DNA of 29,014 bases from contig JAYVIX010000099.1 in the NCBI GenBank assembly GCA_043769845.1, positions 1 to 29,014 on the forward strand, written 5' to 3'. The position numbers and the translations under genes are program-made. The stretch comes from UBA9547 sp043769845 (lineage in GTDB: Bacteria > Bacteroidota > Bacteroidia > Cytophagales > UBA9547). The notes under the pieces are model-generated. The model saw only the letters and a list, made by a program, of their open reading frames with translations. It searched no databases and was not told the origin of the DNA. The stretch's first letter is position 1, and every line of letters starts with the position of its first letter. This document shows, piece after piece, positions 1-7,195 of the stretch.

Positions 1-190
1 CATCTGCCAATTCTTCTTTTACTTTTTCCTTATTGGCGTCTTCGGCTTTTTTCCATAGAAATAACTCTAGCAACTCTCCAGCTTCGATATTCAATGCCAA
101 AGCCAAGTCCTTGGCGTTATGAAATTGTTCCCAATCTCTTTCGTTTCTGAATTGTAAAAGTGCCTGAGTTATTTCCTCCAAGTCTGCCAT
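1..190 (-). CDS. MazG-like nucleotide pyrophosphohydrolase, 3' end cut by the window edge
   Basis: Only the first 63 codons are present; the gene runs off the left edge. The visible N-terminus has ERDWEQFHNAKDLALAL followed by IEAGELLELFLW and then EELAD. This is the start of the small MazG-like / dCTP-pyrophosphatase fold (RS21-C6/YpjD type), where glutamates of the two helices bind Mg2+ and nucleoside triphosphate is cleaved to NMP plus PPi. The ATG overlaps the stop of the upstream TPR gene by one base (TAATG on the minus strand), so translation is probably coupled. Family members are house-cleaning enzymes for modified dNTPs, and some sit in stress or defence operons. The family call is firm from the motif; the substrate is unknown. 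Confidence 0.8.
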   Translation of the reverse strand, partial: MADLEEITQALLQFRNERDWEQFHNAKDLALALNIEAGELLELFLWKKAEDANKEKVKEELAD

Positions 191-2162
191 TATTTCTTTG
201 GTTTATACATAGCCTTTGCCATTGTATACTCATCATCATAAGGTAATTGCAATTGGGAAAGCATTTCGGGAATCGCCATTGCCCAACTCACATAGTAATA
301 AGCGAGAATATGATAACCTGTAAAAACCCTTCCTGCTATTGAATTAAGCCTATAATCGCTTTTGTCTGGTCTCAAACCTTGCGTGCCCAACATGGCTATC
401 TCAAACGCAATTTTCTTGATTTCTTCTTTTGGTTTACTTTCAAAATACTGCATCGCGTCTACCATGTACATGACTACCGCCATGTTGGTGCCTAGTTCTT
501 GCTGTGCCTTTTGGAACGTTTCCATTTCCCTTTCTTTCACAGGGTCTTTGGTTTTAGTATCAAAAGGATCTTCTTCTATCGAAGTCAGCAGTTCATCTAT
601 ATTCGTGCGCTTTCGGTAGGTGCTTTCCAAAACGAGTTCGAAATTCTTCTCCAGCTTCAAATCTTCTGCCCAATGCTGCACCAGCTCGTACTCTTCGGCA
701 GGTTTTTTATCTTCTTTGTATTCTAAAAATTCCTCGTAGAAAACTTGAGCTTGTTTCAGTTCTGCAGGTGTTGCTTGGTAGTCTTTCAAAAAATCAAGAC
801 CATACAATTCTTTGAACTGCATGGCACCAAGCAAATTGTAGATTTTTGTCTTGGATAAAATATCTTTGGGCGTAAGCTCTACCACCTGCTTATCGGTCAC
901 GGCTTTCAGTCCTTCTTGTACAATGGTGTACAAGGACACAAACTGAAAAGGTCTTAATTCAGCATATTCATCAAACAGGTAATTTTCAATAAAAAGATCA
1001 ATCGGGGCATTGAAAACCTGACTATTGACTCCATTATAAAGGCCAGCACAATAGTTGGCAATGGCTTGTTCTGAAACACCCATTTTCTGCATCTTATCTA
1101 CAGTGGGTTTTATTCCTTTTATAAATGCCGCTTTTTGTTCCTGATTGGAGACAAACAACTGGTTGACGTTCTCTTTTCTAGCTTGTATGACCAAGTCCAA
1201 ATGCACTAGTTCGTGCATGATTAAATGTTCTTTGGATGGATAATTTGGTTTGAACCTGACAATGTGTTTTGGTCGGTCGTAGTATTCGGCAAATTCTATT
1301 TTTGCAGCCGTTGCTATCTCGTTGTCTTCTACAATGTCGATTTCTTTGTTTCCTTCGAACTCTAACTTGTGCCTAAACTCTCGGTATATTTTTGTTCCTT
1401 GATCGGTTGCACAGATATTTTTTGCAAGATCAAAAGCTTGCCTTACAGCATTTTGGTATAAAGCATCTTTATTCTTGTTCTTTTTGATTGCTTGAATAGT
1501 ACTGTAAAATGCCGAATGAAAGTCATTTTCCATTTCTGCCACCAAACCCAAAGCATAGTGCGTGTTCGGGTATTGATCATTTAGCTTGAGGGCCTGCCAA
1601 AAATATTTTTTCGCTTCCTCGTTCTTTCCTTGTTGCAAAAGATTTGCGCCAATATTATTGATGGTGATATGATCGTCAGGCTTGGCAATCAGTGCCTGAT
1701 CATAATATTTCATCGCAGTGGACACGTCATTTTGGAACTTCGCAAAAATATTGCCCATCATGAGCAATGCGTACCCATTTTTGGAATCCCAACGCAGGGC
1801 ATCAATCAGGCAATTGATCGCTTCTTCCTGATCTCCTTCGTCTGAAAGAATTTGCCCCATTATTCGATGATACTCCGAATTAGTCGGGTTTTGGGCAATC
1901 AGATTTTGTAGAATTGGTTTGGCTTCTGAATAGTGCCCTTTTTCGCAGAATGCGATGGTTTTTCTATAATCGACCTCTTGTGTGTGAATGCTGGAAGTGT
2001 CGATGTCTACCGTTACCCAGCCGTTTTCGATGGTTATTTTGGGTATGATAGACCCGTAAGAATAGTACTTTTCTAACGTACTGATTATGAGAGAATTACC
2101 CCCCCCATTAGTTCTGGGAAGATCGTCAGCAAAAAGTCGTCTAGTTTATGGATGATTTGCAT
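190..2162 (-). CDS. TPR protein with HELVH metallopeptidase-like motif; 5' end frameshifted at a G8 tract
   Basis: The uninterrupted frame from the first in-frame ATG (1860) gives 556 residues. Tetratricopeptide-type helices fill about residues 1-125, and an HELVHLD motif at 216-222 fits an HExxH zinc-binding site, followed by a helical C-terminus. The same frame stays open and protein-like upstream to about 2140 (YYSYGSIIPKITIENGW, then an EAKPILQNL repeat unit), so 1860 is too late a start. No ATG, GTG or TTG occurs in that extension. A second frame starts at ATG 2162 with MQIIHKLDDFLLTIFPEL and runs into eight G (2099-2106), after which it stops at 2085. One extra G, or two fewer, would join both frames into a protein of about 656 residues. 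I therefore take 2162 as the gene start. The join may be phase variation, slippage, a broken gene or a sequencing error. Peptidase activity is inferred from the motif only; the true function is unknown. Confidence 0.7.
2099..2106 (-). repeat. G8 homopolymer (C8 on plus) at the frame junction of the TPR gene
   Basis: Eight consecutive G on the coding strand, about 56 bases after the ATG at 2162. Long G runs are rare in this AT-rich window and this is the only one I noticed. It sits exactly where the N-terminal frame and the main TPR frame must be joined. Confidence 0.85.
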
Positions 2163-2304
2163 TGAAAAGGCATTGAATCAAAGAATGTATTTGGCTACCA
2201 AGGTAATCACAAAACCATTTAATGACAATTTCCGAATGCTTATCTGCGGTATCAATGTGCCAAGTTTTTGTACTGAGAATTTCAGAAACGAGTAGAGACC
2301 TTAA
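2146..2304 (-). pseudogene. Possible gene remnant: start-less open frame between oxyR and the TPR gene
   Basis: Just after the oxyR stop, a minus-strand frame without ATG, GTG or a usable early start reads like protein for about 50 residues: LRSLLVSEILSTKTWHID, then a segment with TADKHSEIV and KWFCDYL, ending NANHP-stop at 2146. Its end overlaps the proposed start of the TPR gene by 17 bp. It could be the C-terminus of a decayed gene whose 5' part was lost when oxyR came to lie next to it, or chance. I do not recognise the family. Confidence 0.25.
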
Positions 2305-2305
2305 C

Positions 2306-3238
2306 TCATATCGCCACCACCTTTTTATCCTTATTTTCCTTTAATTCCTCTGGCACCGATTCTAAAATAGTTTTTGCGACTGCATCTACTATTTTCTTTT
2401 TTAGAAACTGACGGTGAATCACTAATGATATTTCCCGAACTGGTGCAGGCGTTTTGAAATAACGCACCAAATCTTGTTGATTTTCGCTAAAACCTTGCGT
2501 AGCTAAAATAGGTAAAATCGTAATTCCTTTGTCCATTTCCACCAATCGCTTCAGGGTTTCCAAACTACCCGATTCATAATTGAAGTGTAAACGTACACTT
2601 GCTTGATGTTCTTTACACAAGTTAATGACTTGGTTTCGAAGACAATGTCCTTCGTTCAAAATCCAAGTTTCGCTTATGTCCAACTCGCCAGCATCAATTT
2701 CTTTTTTGCTAAATAGCGGACTTTTACGAGAAATATAGGCCACAAATGGTTCGTAAAACATGGGCATTTCGGTGAGAGAGTGATCATGAAAAGGGGTCGC
2801 CATAAGACCACAATCGATTGTTCCTTTTTTCAGACGGGAAACAATTTCATCGGTGGGTAATTCTTGTACATGTAGTTCAACATCAGGATATTGACTCAAA
2901 AATTTATCCAAAAAAACAGGCAAAAAATAAGGCGCCAAAGTCGGAATTACCCCTAGATTAAGCACACCAACTACTTTTCCTGTTTGGTCTTTGGCCAAAT
3001 CAAGTATTTTTCTACTTTCAGCCATAACCAATCTTGCTTGCTGAATAATTTCTCTCCCCAATTCGGTCGCCACAATCGGTTGTTTACTTCTATCGAATAA
3101 TTTCAACCCAAATTCATCTTCCAATTTCTGAATTTGCATGCTCAAAGTAGGCTGCGTGACAAAACTTTTTTCAGCCGCTTGTACAAAACTTCTGTAGGTA
3201 TCAACGGCAATGATGTATTCTAATTGAGTAAGCGTCAT
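2306..3238 (-). CDS. oxyR: OxyR-type LysR-family hydrogen-peroxide sensor and regulator
   Basis: A 310-residue LysR-type regulator. The N-terminal winged helix-turn-helix spans residues 1-60 (TLTQLEYIIAVDTYRSFVQA, then the TQPTLSMQIQKLE recognition helix). The substrate-binding-like effector domain covers about 90-300. Cys199 and Cys208 in EGHCLRNQVINLC match the two redox cysteines of E. coli OxyR in position and spacing; their disulfide converts the protein to its activating form when peroxide rises. It is divergent from ahpC-ahpD, the classic target arrangement, with 166 bp between the starts. It probably activates that pair and may control itself from the shared region. The C-terminus ends in a lysine-rich tail. 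Confidence 0.93.
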   Translation of the reverse strand: MTLTQLEYIIAVDTYRSFVQAAEKSFVTQPTLSMQIQKLEDEFGLKLFDRSKQPIVATELGREIIQQARLVMAESRKILDLAKDQTGKVVGVLNLGVIPTLAPYFLPVFLDKFLSQYPDVELHVQELPTDEIVSRLKKGTIDCGLMATPFHDHSLTEMPMFYEPFVAYISRKSPLFSKKEIDAGELDISETWILNEGHCLRNQVINLCKEHQASVRLHFNYESGSLETLKRLVEMDKGITILPILATQGFSENQQDLVRYFKTPAPVREISLVIHRQFLKKKIVDAVAKTILESVPEELKENKDKKVVAI

Positions 3239-3266
3239 GATTATTGTTAGTTGTTCGTTGAATCAT

Positions 3267-3301
3267 TAACTCTCCAAGAGTTTTGAACCCTTGGAGAGTT
3301 A
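3267..3301. repeat. 12-bp perfect inverted repeat in the oxyR-ahpC divergent region
   Basis: TAACTCTCCAAG (3267-3278) pairs exactly with CTTGGAGAGTTA (3290-3301) around an 11-base loop. It lies between two divergent start codons, so it is not a conventional 3' terminator for either gene. On the minus strand it falls just upstream of the oxyR start, where it could fold in the oxyR leader. It may also be an interspersed repeat of the kind common in Bacteroidota intergenic DNA. Confidence 0.75.
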
Positions 3302-3327
3302 TGAGTATAAATATAAACTATACCTAT

Positions 3328-3348
3328 ATAAAAACAATCGATTTTTAT
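3328..3348. promoter_or_regulatory. Candidate OxyR operator: AT-rich dyad upstream of ahpC
   Basis: ATAAAAA and TTTTTAT flank a 7-base centre containing ATCGAT. The dyad sits 57-77 bp upstream of the ahpC start and next to its predicted -33 region, a fitting place for a LysR-type activator. It does not closely match the enteric ATAG/CTAT OxyR site, so the assignment rests on position and symmetry. Confidence 0.3.
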
Positions 3349-3373
3349 TATACTTCAACTTCAAGCACTTTTG
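3342..3373 (+). promoter_or_regulatory. Weak Bacteroidota-type promoter candidate for ahpC
   Basis: TTTT (3342-3345), 20 bases, then CACTTTTG (3366-3373). Each half differs by one base from the TTTG / TAnnTTTG consensus. Expected leader length to the ATG at 3405 is about 25 nt. A weak box is what an activator-dependent promoter would show. Confidence 0.35.
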
Positions 3374-3404
3374 CATCATACTCTTTCAAAAAAACATAAA
3401 CGTC

Positions 3405-3959
3405 ATGCAAAATAGAATCTTATCGGTAGGCTCGGTCTTCCCAGCTTTCAAAAAAACGGCAGTAGTATCGATTGAAAAAGGAAATGAATTTTACGAAATC
3501 ACTTCCGAAGACCATAAAAATGCGAACAAATGGCTCGTAATGTTCTGGTGGCCAAAAGATTTTACATTTGTTTGTCCGACCGAAATTGCCGAATTCAACA
3601 AAAAAACGACTGATTTCGAAGACCGCGATACACAACTAATTGGTGCCTCGACCGATTCAGAATTTGTACATGCCGCTTGGAGACGTAGCCATGACGATCT
3701 TCGTGACTTGAAGTTCCCTATGCTTGCAGACACTTCTAAATCATTGGCTGAAGAACTTGGAATACTTGAAGCAACTGAAAAAGTAGCTTACAGAGTCACT
3801 TATATCGTTGATCCACAAGGAATTATTCGCTGGGTATCCTTGAACGATCTTTCGGTAGGACGGAATGTGAACGAAGTAATTCGTGTGTTAGATGCTTTGC
3901 AAACAGACGAACTTTGTCCTTGCAACTGGTCGAAAGGCGAAGAAACGATCAAAGCATAA
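3405..3959 (+). CDS. ahpC: AhpC-type 2-Cys peroxiredoxin
   Basis: A 184-residue thioredoxin-fold peroxidase that reduces H2O2, alkyl hydroperoxides and probably peroxynitrite. The peroxidatic Cys57 lies in FTFVCPTEIAEF and the resolving region is CPCNWSKGEE with Cys171 and Cys173. This three-cysteine layout is that of the mycobacterial AhpC reduced by AhpD, not the AhpF-coupled enterobacterial form. I start at ATG 3405 (MQNRILSVGSVFPAF), which matches the family N-terminus. An earlier in-frame ATG at 3291 would add a low-complexity stretch and lies within an inverted repeat. The gene is followed by ahpD and is divergent from oxyR, its likely activator. Confidence 0.93.
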   Translation: MQNRILSVGSVFPAFKKTAVVSIEKGNEFYEITSEDHKNANKWLVMFWWPKDFTFVCPTEIAEFNKKTTDFEDRDTQLIGASTDSEFVHAAWRRSHDDLRDLKFPMLADTSKSLAEELGILEATEKVAYRVTYIVDPQGIIRWVSLNDLSVGRNVNEVIRVLDALQTDELCPCNWSKGEETIKA

Positions 3960-3970
3960 CTAATAGTTAA

Positions 3971-3993
3971 TAATTGTTCATAATTAACAATTA
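3971..3993 (+). repeat. Small AT-rich hairpin between ahpC and ahpD
   Basis: TAATTGTT (3971-3978) and AACAATTA (3986-3993) form an 8-bp stem around a 7-base loop in the 85-bp ahpC-ahpD gap. It could trim or stabilise the upstream message and so set a higher AhpC than AhpD output. It may also be an AT-rich chance palindrome. Confidence 0.45.
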
Positions 3994-4044
3994 ATAGTGA
4001 TGGGTTTGGCTAATACTAAAACCCAACACTTAAATCCTAAAAAA

Positions 4045-4641
4045 ATGACTACAACAGGCACTATCAACGAAACATATGCCAGCATTATGGCATTGCTCAA
4101 TATAAAAGAAGGTCAGGTAAGAGGCGGAATCTTGGAGGTGGCCGAAAGCAATCATCGATACATAAAAGACCTAAAACTAAATCTTGGCTATGCGCTCGAA
4201 TGCGACAATTTGAGCAAAAAAGAAGCCCTTTTACTAGCTTTGGCCACTGCCTCAAACGAAAAAAACAGTGTATTAATCGAGGCATTTGGAAAAATGGCTT
4301 TAGAAAACAACACTACGGAAGCAGAAATTGCAGACGTATTCGCCTGTGTTTCATTGATGAATACAAATAATATTTTGTATCGTTTCAGGCATTTTACCAA
4401 GAAAGACTACTACGAACAAACTCCAGCCAAAATCAAAATGAGCATCATGATGAGTCCAGTGATAGGACATGAATTGTTCGAACTGATTAGTGTAGCAGTC
4501 TCTGCTTTAAATGGTTGTGAAATGTGTGTGAATGCACACGAACATTCTTTATTGTCGAAATTGGGTTCTTCCCAAGCACGTATTTACGATGCAGTAAGAG
4601 TGGCGGCAATTATCAAAGGTGTTTCAAATGCTCTTTACTAG
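4045..4641 (+). CDS. ahpD: AhpD-like carboxymuconolactone-decarboxylase-family alkylhydroperoxidase
   Basis: A 198-residue all-helical AhpD-fold protein. The active-site signature is ELFELISVAVSALNGCEMC followed by VNAHEH. Cys158 and Cys161 form the CxxC, His165 lies four residues after the second cysteine, and Glu146 lies twelve before the first. This is the spacing of Mycobacterium AhpD Glu118/Cys130/Cys133/His137. The protein re-reduces the AhpC disulfide, linking it to a dihydrolipoamide-type reductant in the studied systems. ATG 4045 (MTTTGTINETYASI) is chosen because the family homology starts there. GTG/ATG at 3997/4000 would add about 15 residues of leader-like sequence. It follows ahpC as a likely operon partner. 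Confidence 0.9.
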   Translation: MTTTGTINETYASIMALLNIKEGQVRGGILEVAESNHRYIKDLKLNLGYALECDNLSKKEALLLALATASNEKNSVLIEAFGKMALENNTTEAEIADVFACVSLMNTNNILYRFRHFTKKDYYEQTPAKIKMSIMMSPVIGHELFELISVAVSALNGCEMCVNAHEHSLLSKLGSSQARIYDAVRVAAIIKGVSNALY

Positions 4642-4658
4642 TTCAATGTTTCAAGTTC

Positions 4659-4690
4659 AAAGTGAAAGGAAATAAAACGCCTTTCACTTT
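4659..4690. terminator. Bidirectional terminator between convergent ahpD and the next gene
   Basis: AAAGTGAAAGG (4659-4669) pairs with CCTTTCACTTT (4680-4690) around a 10-base loop, followed on the plus strand by ATTTTATTT. The right arm includes the stop codon of the minus-strand gene, so one hairpin probably serves both transcripts. Confidence 0.7.
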
Positions 4691-5790
4691 ATTTTATTTA
4701 ATGTCTCGGTAACGATGATTTCTTCTAGTATCACTCTGTCTTTTATATCAAATATTCTATCTTTGAATAAACTCCTGACTTTTTTATAATCGTCCTTGTG
4801 CTTCAAATTCAGAGCTTCTTTGGCGGTTAGCAGCATCCAATGATCCTCTTTCAAATAAGTGGGGTGATAAACACTCACTTTCAATTCATTATACAAAAAA
4901 GCATCTCTTTCTTCTACCTTTTCATAAATCAAAGTACCTCCAACCAAATTATAAACTGCCTCCGAAACTACAAATCGAGCTTGGTTGAAATTTCCGCCTT
5001 CATCCATATGAAAAATAGGTGGCGAAACATTGACATAATACGTGTTTAACGCCTCAGGCTGAATTTCTTCCGTTTTAAATTCGCGCGATCGCACCATCAC
5101 GTATTGTTCTTTTTGATAGGGCGCATGTACGGCATCAATAGCTTTCTGATCCTTTTTGACAGTAGCAGCATTTAATCGCTTCTGTGCTTGAGCATCCCAC
5201 GGAGTTGCACCCAATTTAATATCACCAAGTTTGGGAATATTGAGTTCGATTTCTGAAAAAACGGCTTTTATTTTCTTCCCCAACTCGGTTGCACGTGCCA
5301 AAGCCAGTTGTTTATTATTATCAATAGTTGTTTTTCCAGCGATTGATGATCCATCAGATTTGATATTATTGTTAGGCATTGTCGGGTCGAAACTAGTGGG
5401 AATTTGCGAGGCGCTCCCGATCACATCCAGCACCACTCCTGCCCCATTGGTATTGTCGCCCAAATAATCCCTGATTTTCTGCACCACCAATTTGAATTCG
5501 GCTTCGCCATTGGCCGTAAAATCGGTCATGTTATTTTTGAATTGTTTAAAAGCAGGAATATCTAACCTTTTGTCACTCAGCTTTATCACATTAAATTTAA
5601 TCACATTTGTCCCTCTGAGAATGCGTGCACCTGCATCAGCCGATTCCTTCGGTTTCTTGCCTTCTCGCACATCTTTGGCCTTTTTAAAATCAGGACAATT
5701 ATTGGCACTTCGCTTGGGTTGCTGCGCCAAGGATTGAACCGAGATCACAACCCACAAACACAATACGATATATATAAGATTGGTTTTCAT
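4684..5790 (-). CDS. Secreted protein with a divergent OmpA-like domain, function unknown
   Basis: 368 residues. Residues 1-22 form a signal peptide ending SLAQQ. About residues 90-190 resemble an OmpA-type layout: GEAEFKLVVQKIRDYLG, then VVLDVIGSASQIPTS, then LALARATELGKKIKAVF. This pattern (helix, beta strand with small residues, Leu-Ala-x-x-Arg helix) recalls the peptidoglycan-facing OmpA C-terminal fold. The usual NxxLSxxRA motif is only loosely kept, so peptidoglycan binding is uncertain. The C-terminal third is acidic and lysine-rich and matches nothing I recognise. No lipobox is seen. It is a single gene between convergent ahpD and a divergent ABC ATPase, with a very AT-rich 151-bp upstream region. 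Confidence 0.65.
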   Translation of the reverse strand: MKTNLIYIVLCLWVVISVQSLAQQPKRSANNCPDFKKAKDVREGKKPKESADAGARILRGTNVIKFNVIKLSDKRLDIPAFKQFKNNMTDFTANGEAEFKLVVQKIRDYLGDNTNGAGVVLDVIGSASQIPTSFDPTMPNNNIKSDGSSIAGKTTIDNNKQLALARATELGKKIKAVFSEIELNIPKLGDIKLGATPWDAQAQKRLNAATVKKDQKAIDAVHAPYQKEQYVMVRSREFKTEEIQPEALNTYYVNVSPPIFHMDEGGNFNQARFVVSEAVYNLVGGTLIYEKVEERDAFLYNELKVSVYHPTYLKEDHWMLLTAKEALNLKHKDDYKKVRSLFKDRIFDIKDRVILEEIIVTETLNKIK

Positions 5791-5941
5791 ATCATTATAA
5801 ATATATGAATTATAATTTATATATTTAATTTTTTCAAATTCTTCCTTAATGTACCAGATATTTGCCTAATGTCTGCAAAAAGATCTAATTCTTAGTACTT
5901 TTAAGACTTTCTTATCGAAAAATAACAAATAGTTCACAAAC

Positions 5942-6922
5942 ATGTTGTTAGAAGCAAGCCATTTATCTTTCAAAAGAGACCAAAAAGAAATTCTTCGCAA
6001 CGTCCATTTCAAAATCGAAGGTTCCAAAATCACGGCTGTTCTTGGAGCAAACGGTTCGGGCAAAAGTACTTTACTAAGTCTTCTTGCTGGTTTGCTGGAT
6101 ACTGATAGTGGATTTATTCAATTTAATACTAAAAAAATAATTGGCCCCGCGCACAAGCTTATTCCTGGCCATGAAGGTATTGCGTTGGTAAGGCAAGATG
6201 CGCGACTGACTCCTTATGCAACTGTTCGAGAAAATCTGCGCCATGTACTACGAATGTATGACGAAGACTATCAAGAAGAAAAAATCAATGAACTGAGCGC
6301 TCTTCTTGGACTAGAAAATTACCTCGAACGGATTGTTAAATTTCTTTCGGGAGGCGAACAACAACGTGTGGCCATTGCGGCTGCTTTGGCTGCTGGTCCG
6401 GAATTGCTACTGATGGACGAGCCTTTTAGCCAGACAGATATGTTTTTGAAACAGGAATTAAAAGAATACCTTTTTCAAGTAGTTGAAAAACTGAATGTTA
6501 GCATTTTATTTGTGACCCATTCGCCCGAAGATGCCTTGGCGATGTCTGATACGATCTTGATTCTACATGAAGGCGAAATAGTGGAAAGCGGAAATAGTAC
6601 TCAGCTTTATTTTTCACCAAAAAACAAAACCAGCGCACAATTGACTGGCTATTGCAACTTTATTCCAACTGAAAACAGAAACTTAAACTTGCACAAAATA
6701 GAAAACGAATATTTGATACGACCCGACCAAATCGTGATTTCTGAATCTGAAAACAAAAAGGGCTATCCGGCAATTGTCACAAAAACAGAGTTTTGTGGCT
6801 TTTTCAAAGGCGTTTATTTATTTGCTGAAGATTGGAAAACAGACTTATTTGTCACCCATTTTAATCAGCAATTCATACCACGGGTGGGGCAAAAAGTATG
6901 GATGTTGTTAGATAACAGTTAA
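5942..6922 (+). CDS. ABC transporter ATP-binding protein, PotA/CysA-like, without a neighbouring permease
   Basis: A 326-residue nucleotide-binding subunit. Walker A GANGSGKS is at 35-42, the Q-loop at Gln85 (LVRQD), the signature LSGGEQQR at 135-142, Walker B LLLMDEP at 155-161 and the switch His193 in VTHSPEDA. About 90 residues follow the ATPase core (IRPDQIVI, then a beta-rich end), consistent with a TOBE-like regulatory domain of importers for anions, polyamines or iron. No permease or binding-protein gene is adjacent, so substrate and partner are open. The gene begins 151 bp from the divergent secreted-protein gene. Its stop codon is embedded in an AGTTAATAGT repeat. Confidence 0.85.
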   Translation: MLLEASHLSFKRDQKEILRNVHFKIEGSKITAVLGANGSGKSTLLSLLAGLLDTDSGFIQFNTKKIIGPAHKLIPGHEGIALVRQDARLTPYATVRENLRHVLRMYDEDYQEEKINELSALLGLENYLERIVKFLSGGEQQRVAIAAALAAGPELLLMDEPFSQTDMFLKQELKEYLFQVVEKLNVSILFVTHSPEDALAMSDTILILHEGEIVESGNSTQLYFSPKNKTSAQLTGYCNFIPTENRNLNLHKIENEYLIRPDQIVISESENKKGYPAIVTKTEFCGFFKGVYLFAEDWKTDLFVTHFNQQFIPRVGQKVWMLLDNS

Positions 6923-6926
6923 TAGT
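6917..6926 (+). repeat. Interspersed AGTTAATAGT, copy 1
   Basis: A 10-base sequence that includes the stop codon of the ABC ATPase gene. The identical 10-mer recurs at 12173 and 21565, each shortly after a plus-strand stop. Confidence 0.6.
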
Positions 6927-6979
6927 CCATGGTTAATAATGCTTCATTTTGCTTAAATTAGCCTACAAATCAAACAAAG

Positions 6980-7195
6980 ATGAATAATCCAATCACTATA
7001 TCACCCGAAATACAAAGTGGAGCGCCTGTGTTCAGAGGAACACGTGTACCAGTAAAAATCTTGTTCGATTATTTAAAAGGAGGCGATAGTTTGGAAGATT
7101 TTTTGGAAGATTTTCCCTCTGTTACCAAAGAACACGTAAATCGTGTACTAGATATTGCCGAAAACGCACTCACATTTAGACAATTGGCTGCATGA
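6980..7195 (+). CDS. DUF433-family antitoxin
   Basis: A 71-residue protein with the DUF433 hallmark SGAPVFRGTRVPVKILFDYL and then a DFLEDFPSVTKEHV helix. This is a winged-helix-like DNA-binding fold, found as the upstream partner of DUF5615 PIN-like toxins. Its end overlaps the toxin start by 4 bp (ATGA), a typical toxin-antitoxin arrangement. It probably neutralises the toxin and represses its own promoter. It lies 57 bp after the ABC ATPase gene and may have its own start of transcription there. Confidence 0.88.
   Translation: MNNPITISPEIQSGAPVFRGTRVPVKILFDYLKGGDSLEDFLEDFPSVTKEHVNRVLDIAENALTFRQLAA

Noticed and set aside
3291..3404. Upstream extension of ahpC from ATG 3291
   Set aside because: The added residues are Tyr/Lys/Phe-rich and begin inside an inverted repeat; peroxiredoxin homology begins at 3405.
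5800..5835. AT palindromes (TAAATATAT ... ATATATTTA) upstream of the secreted-protein gene
   Set aside because: They consist almost only of A and T and could arise by composition; no promoter box fits around them.
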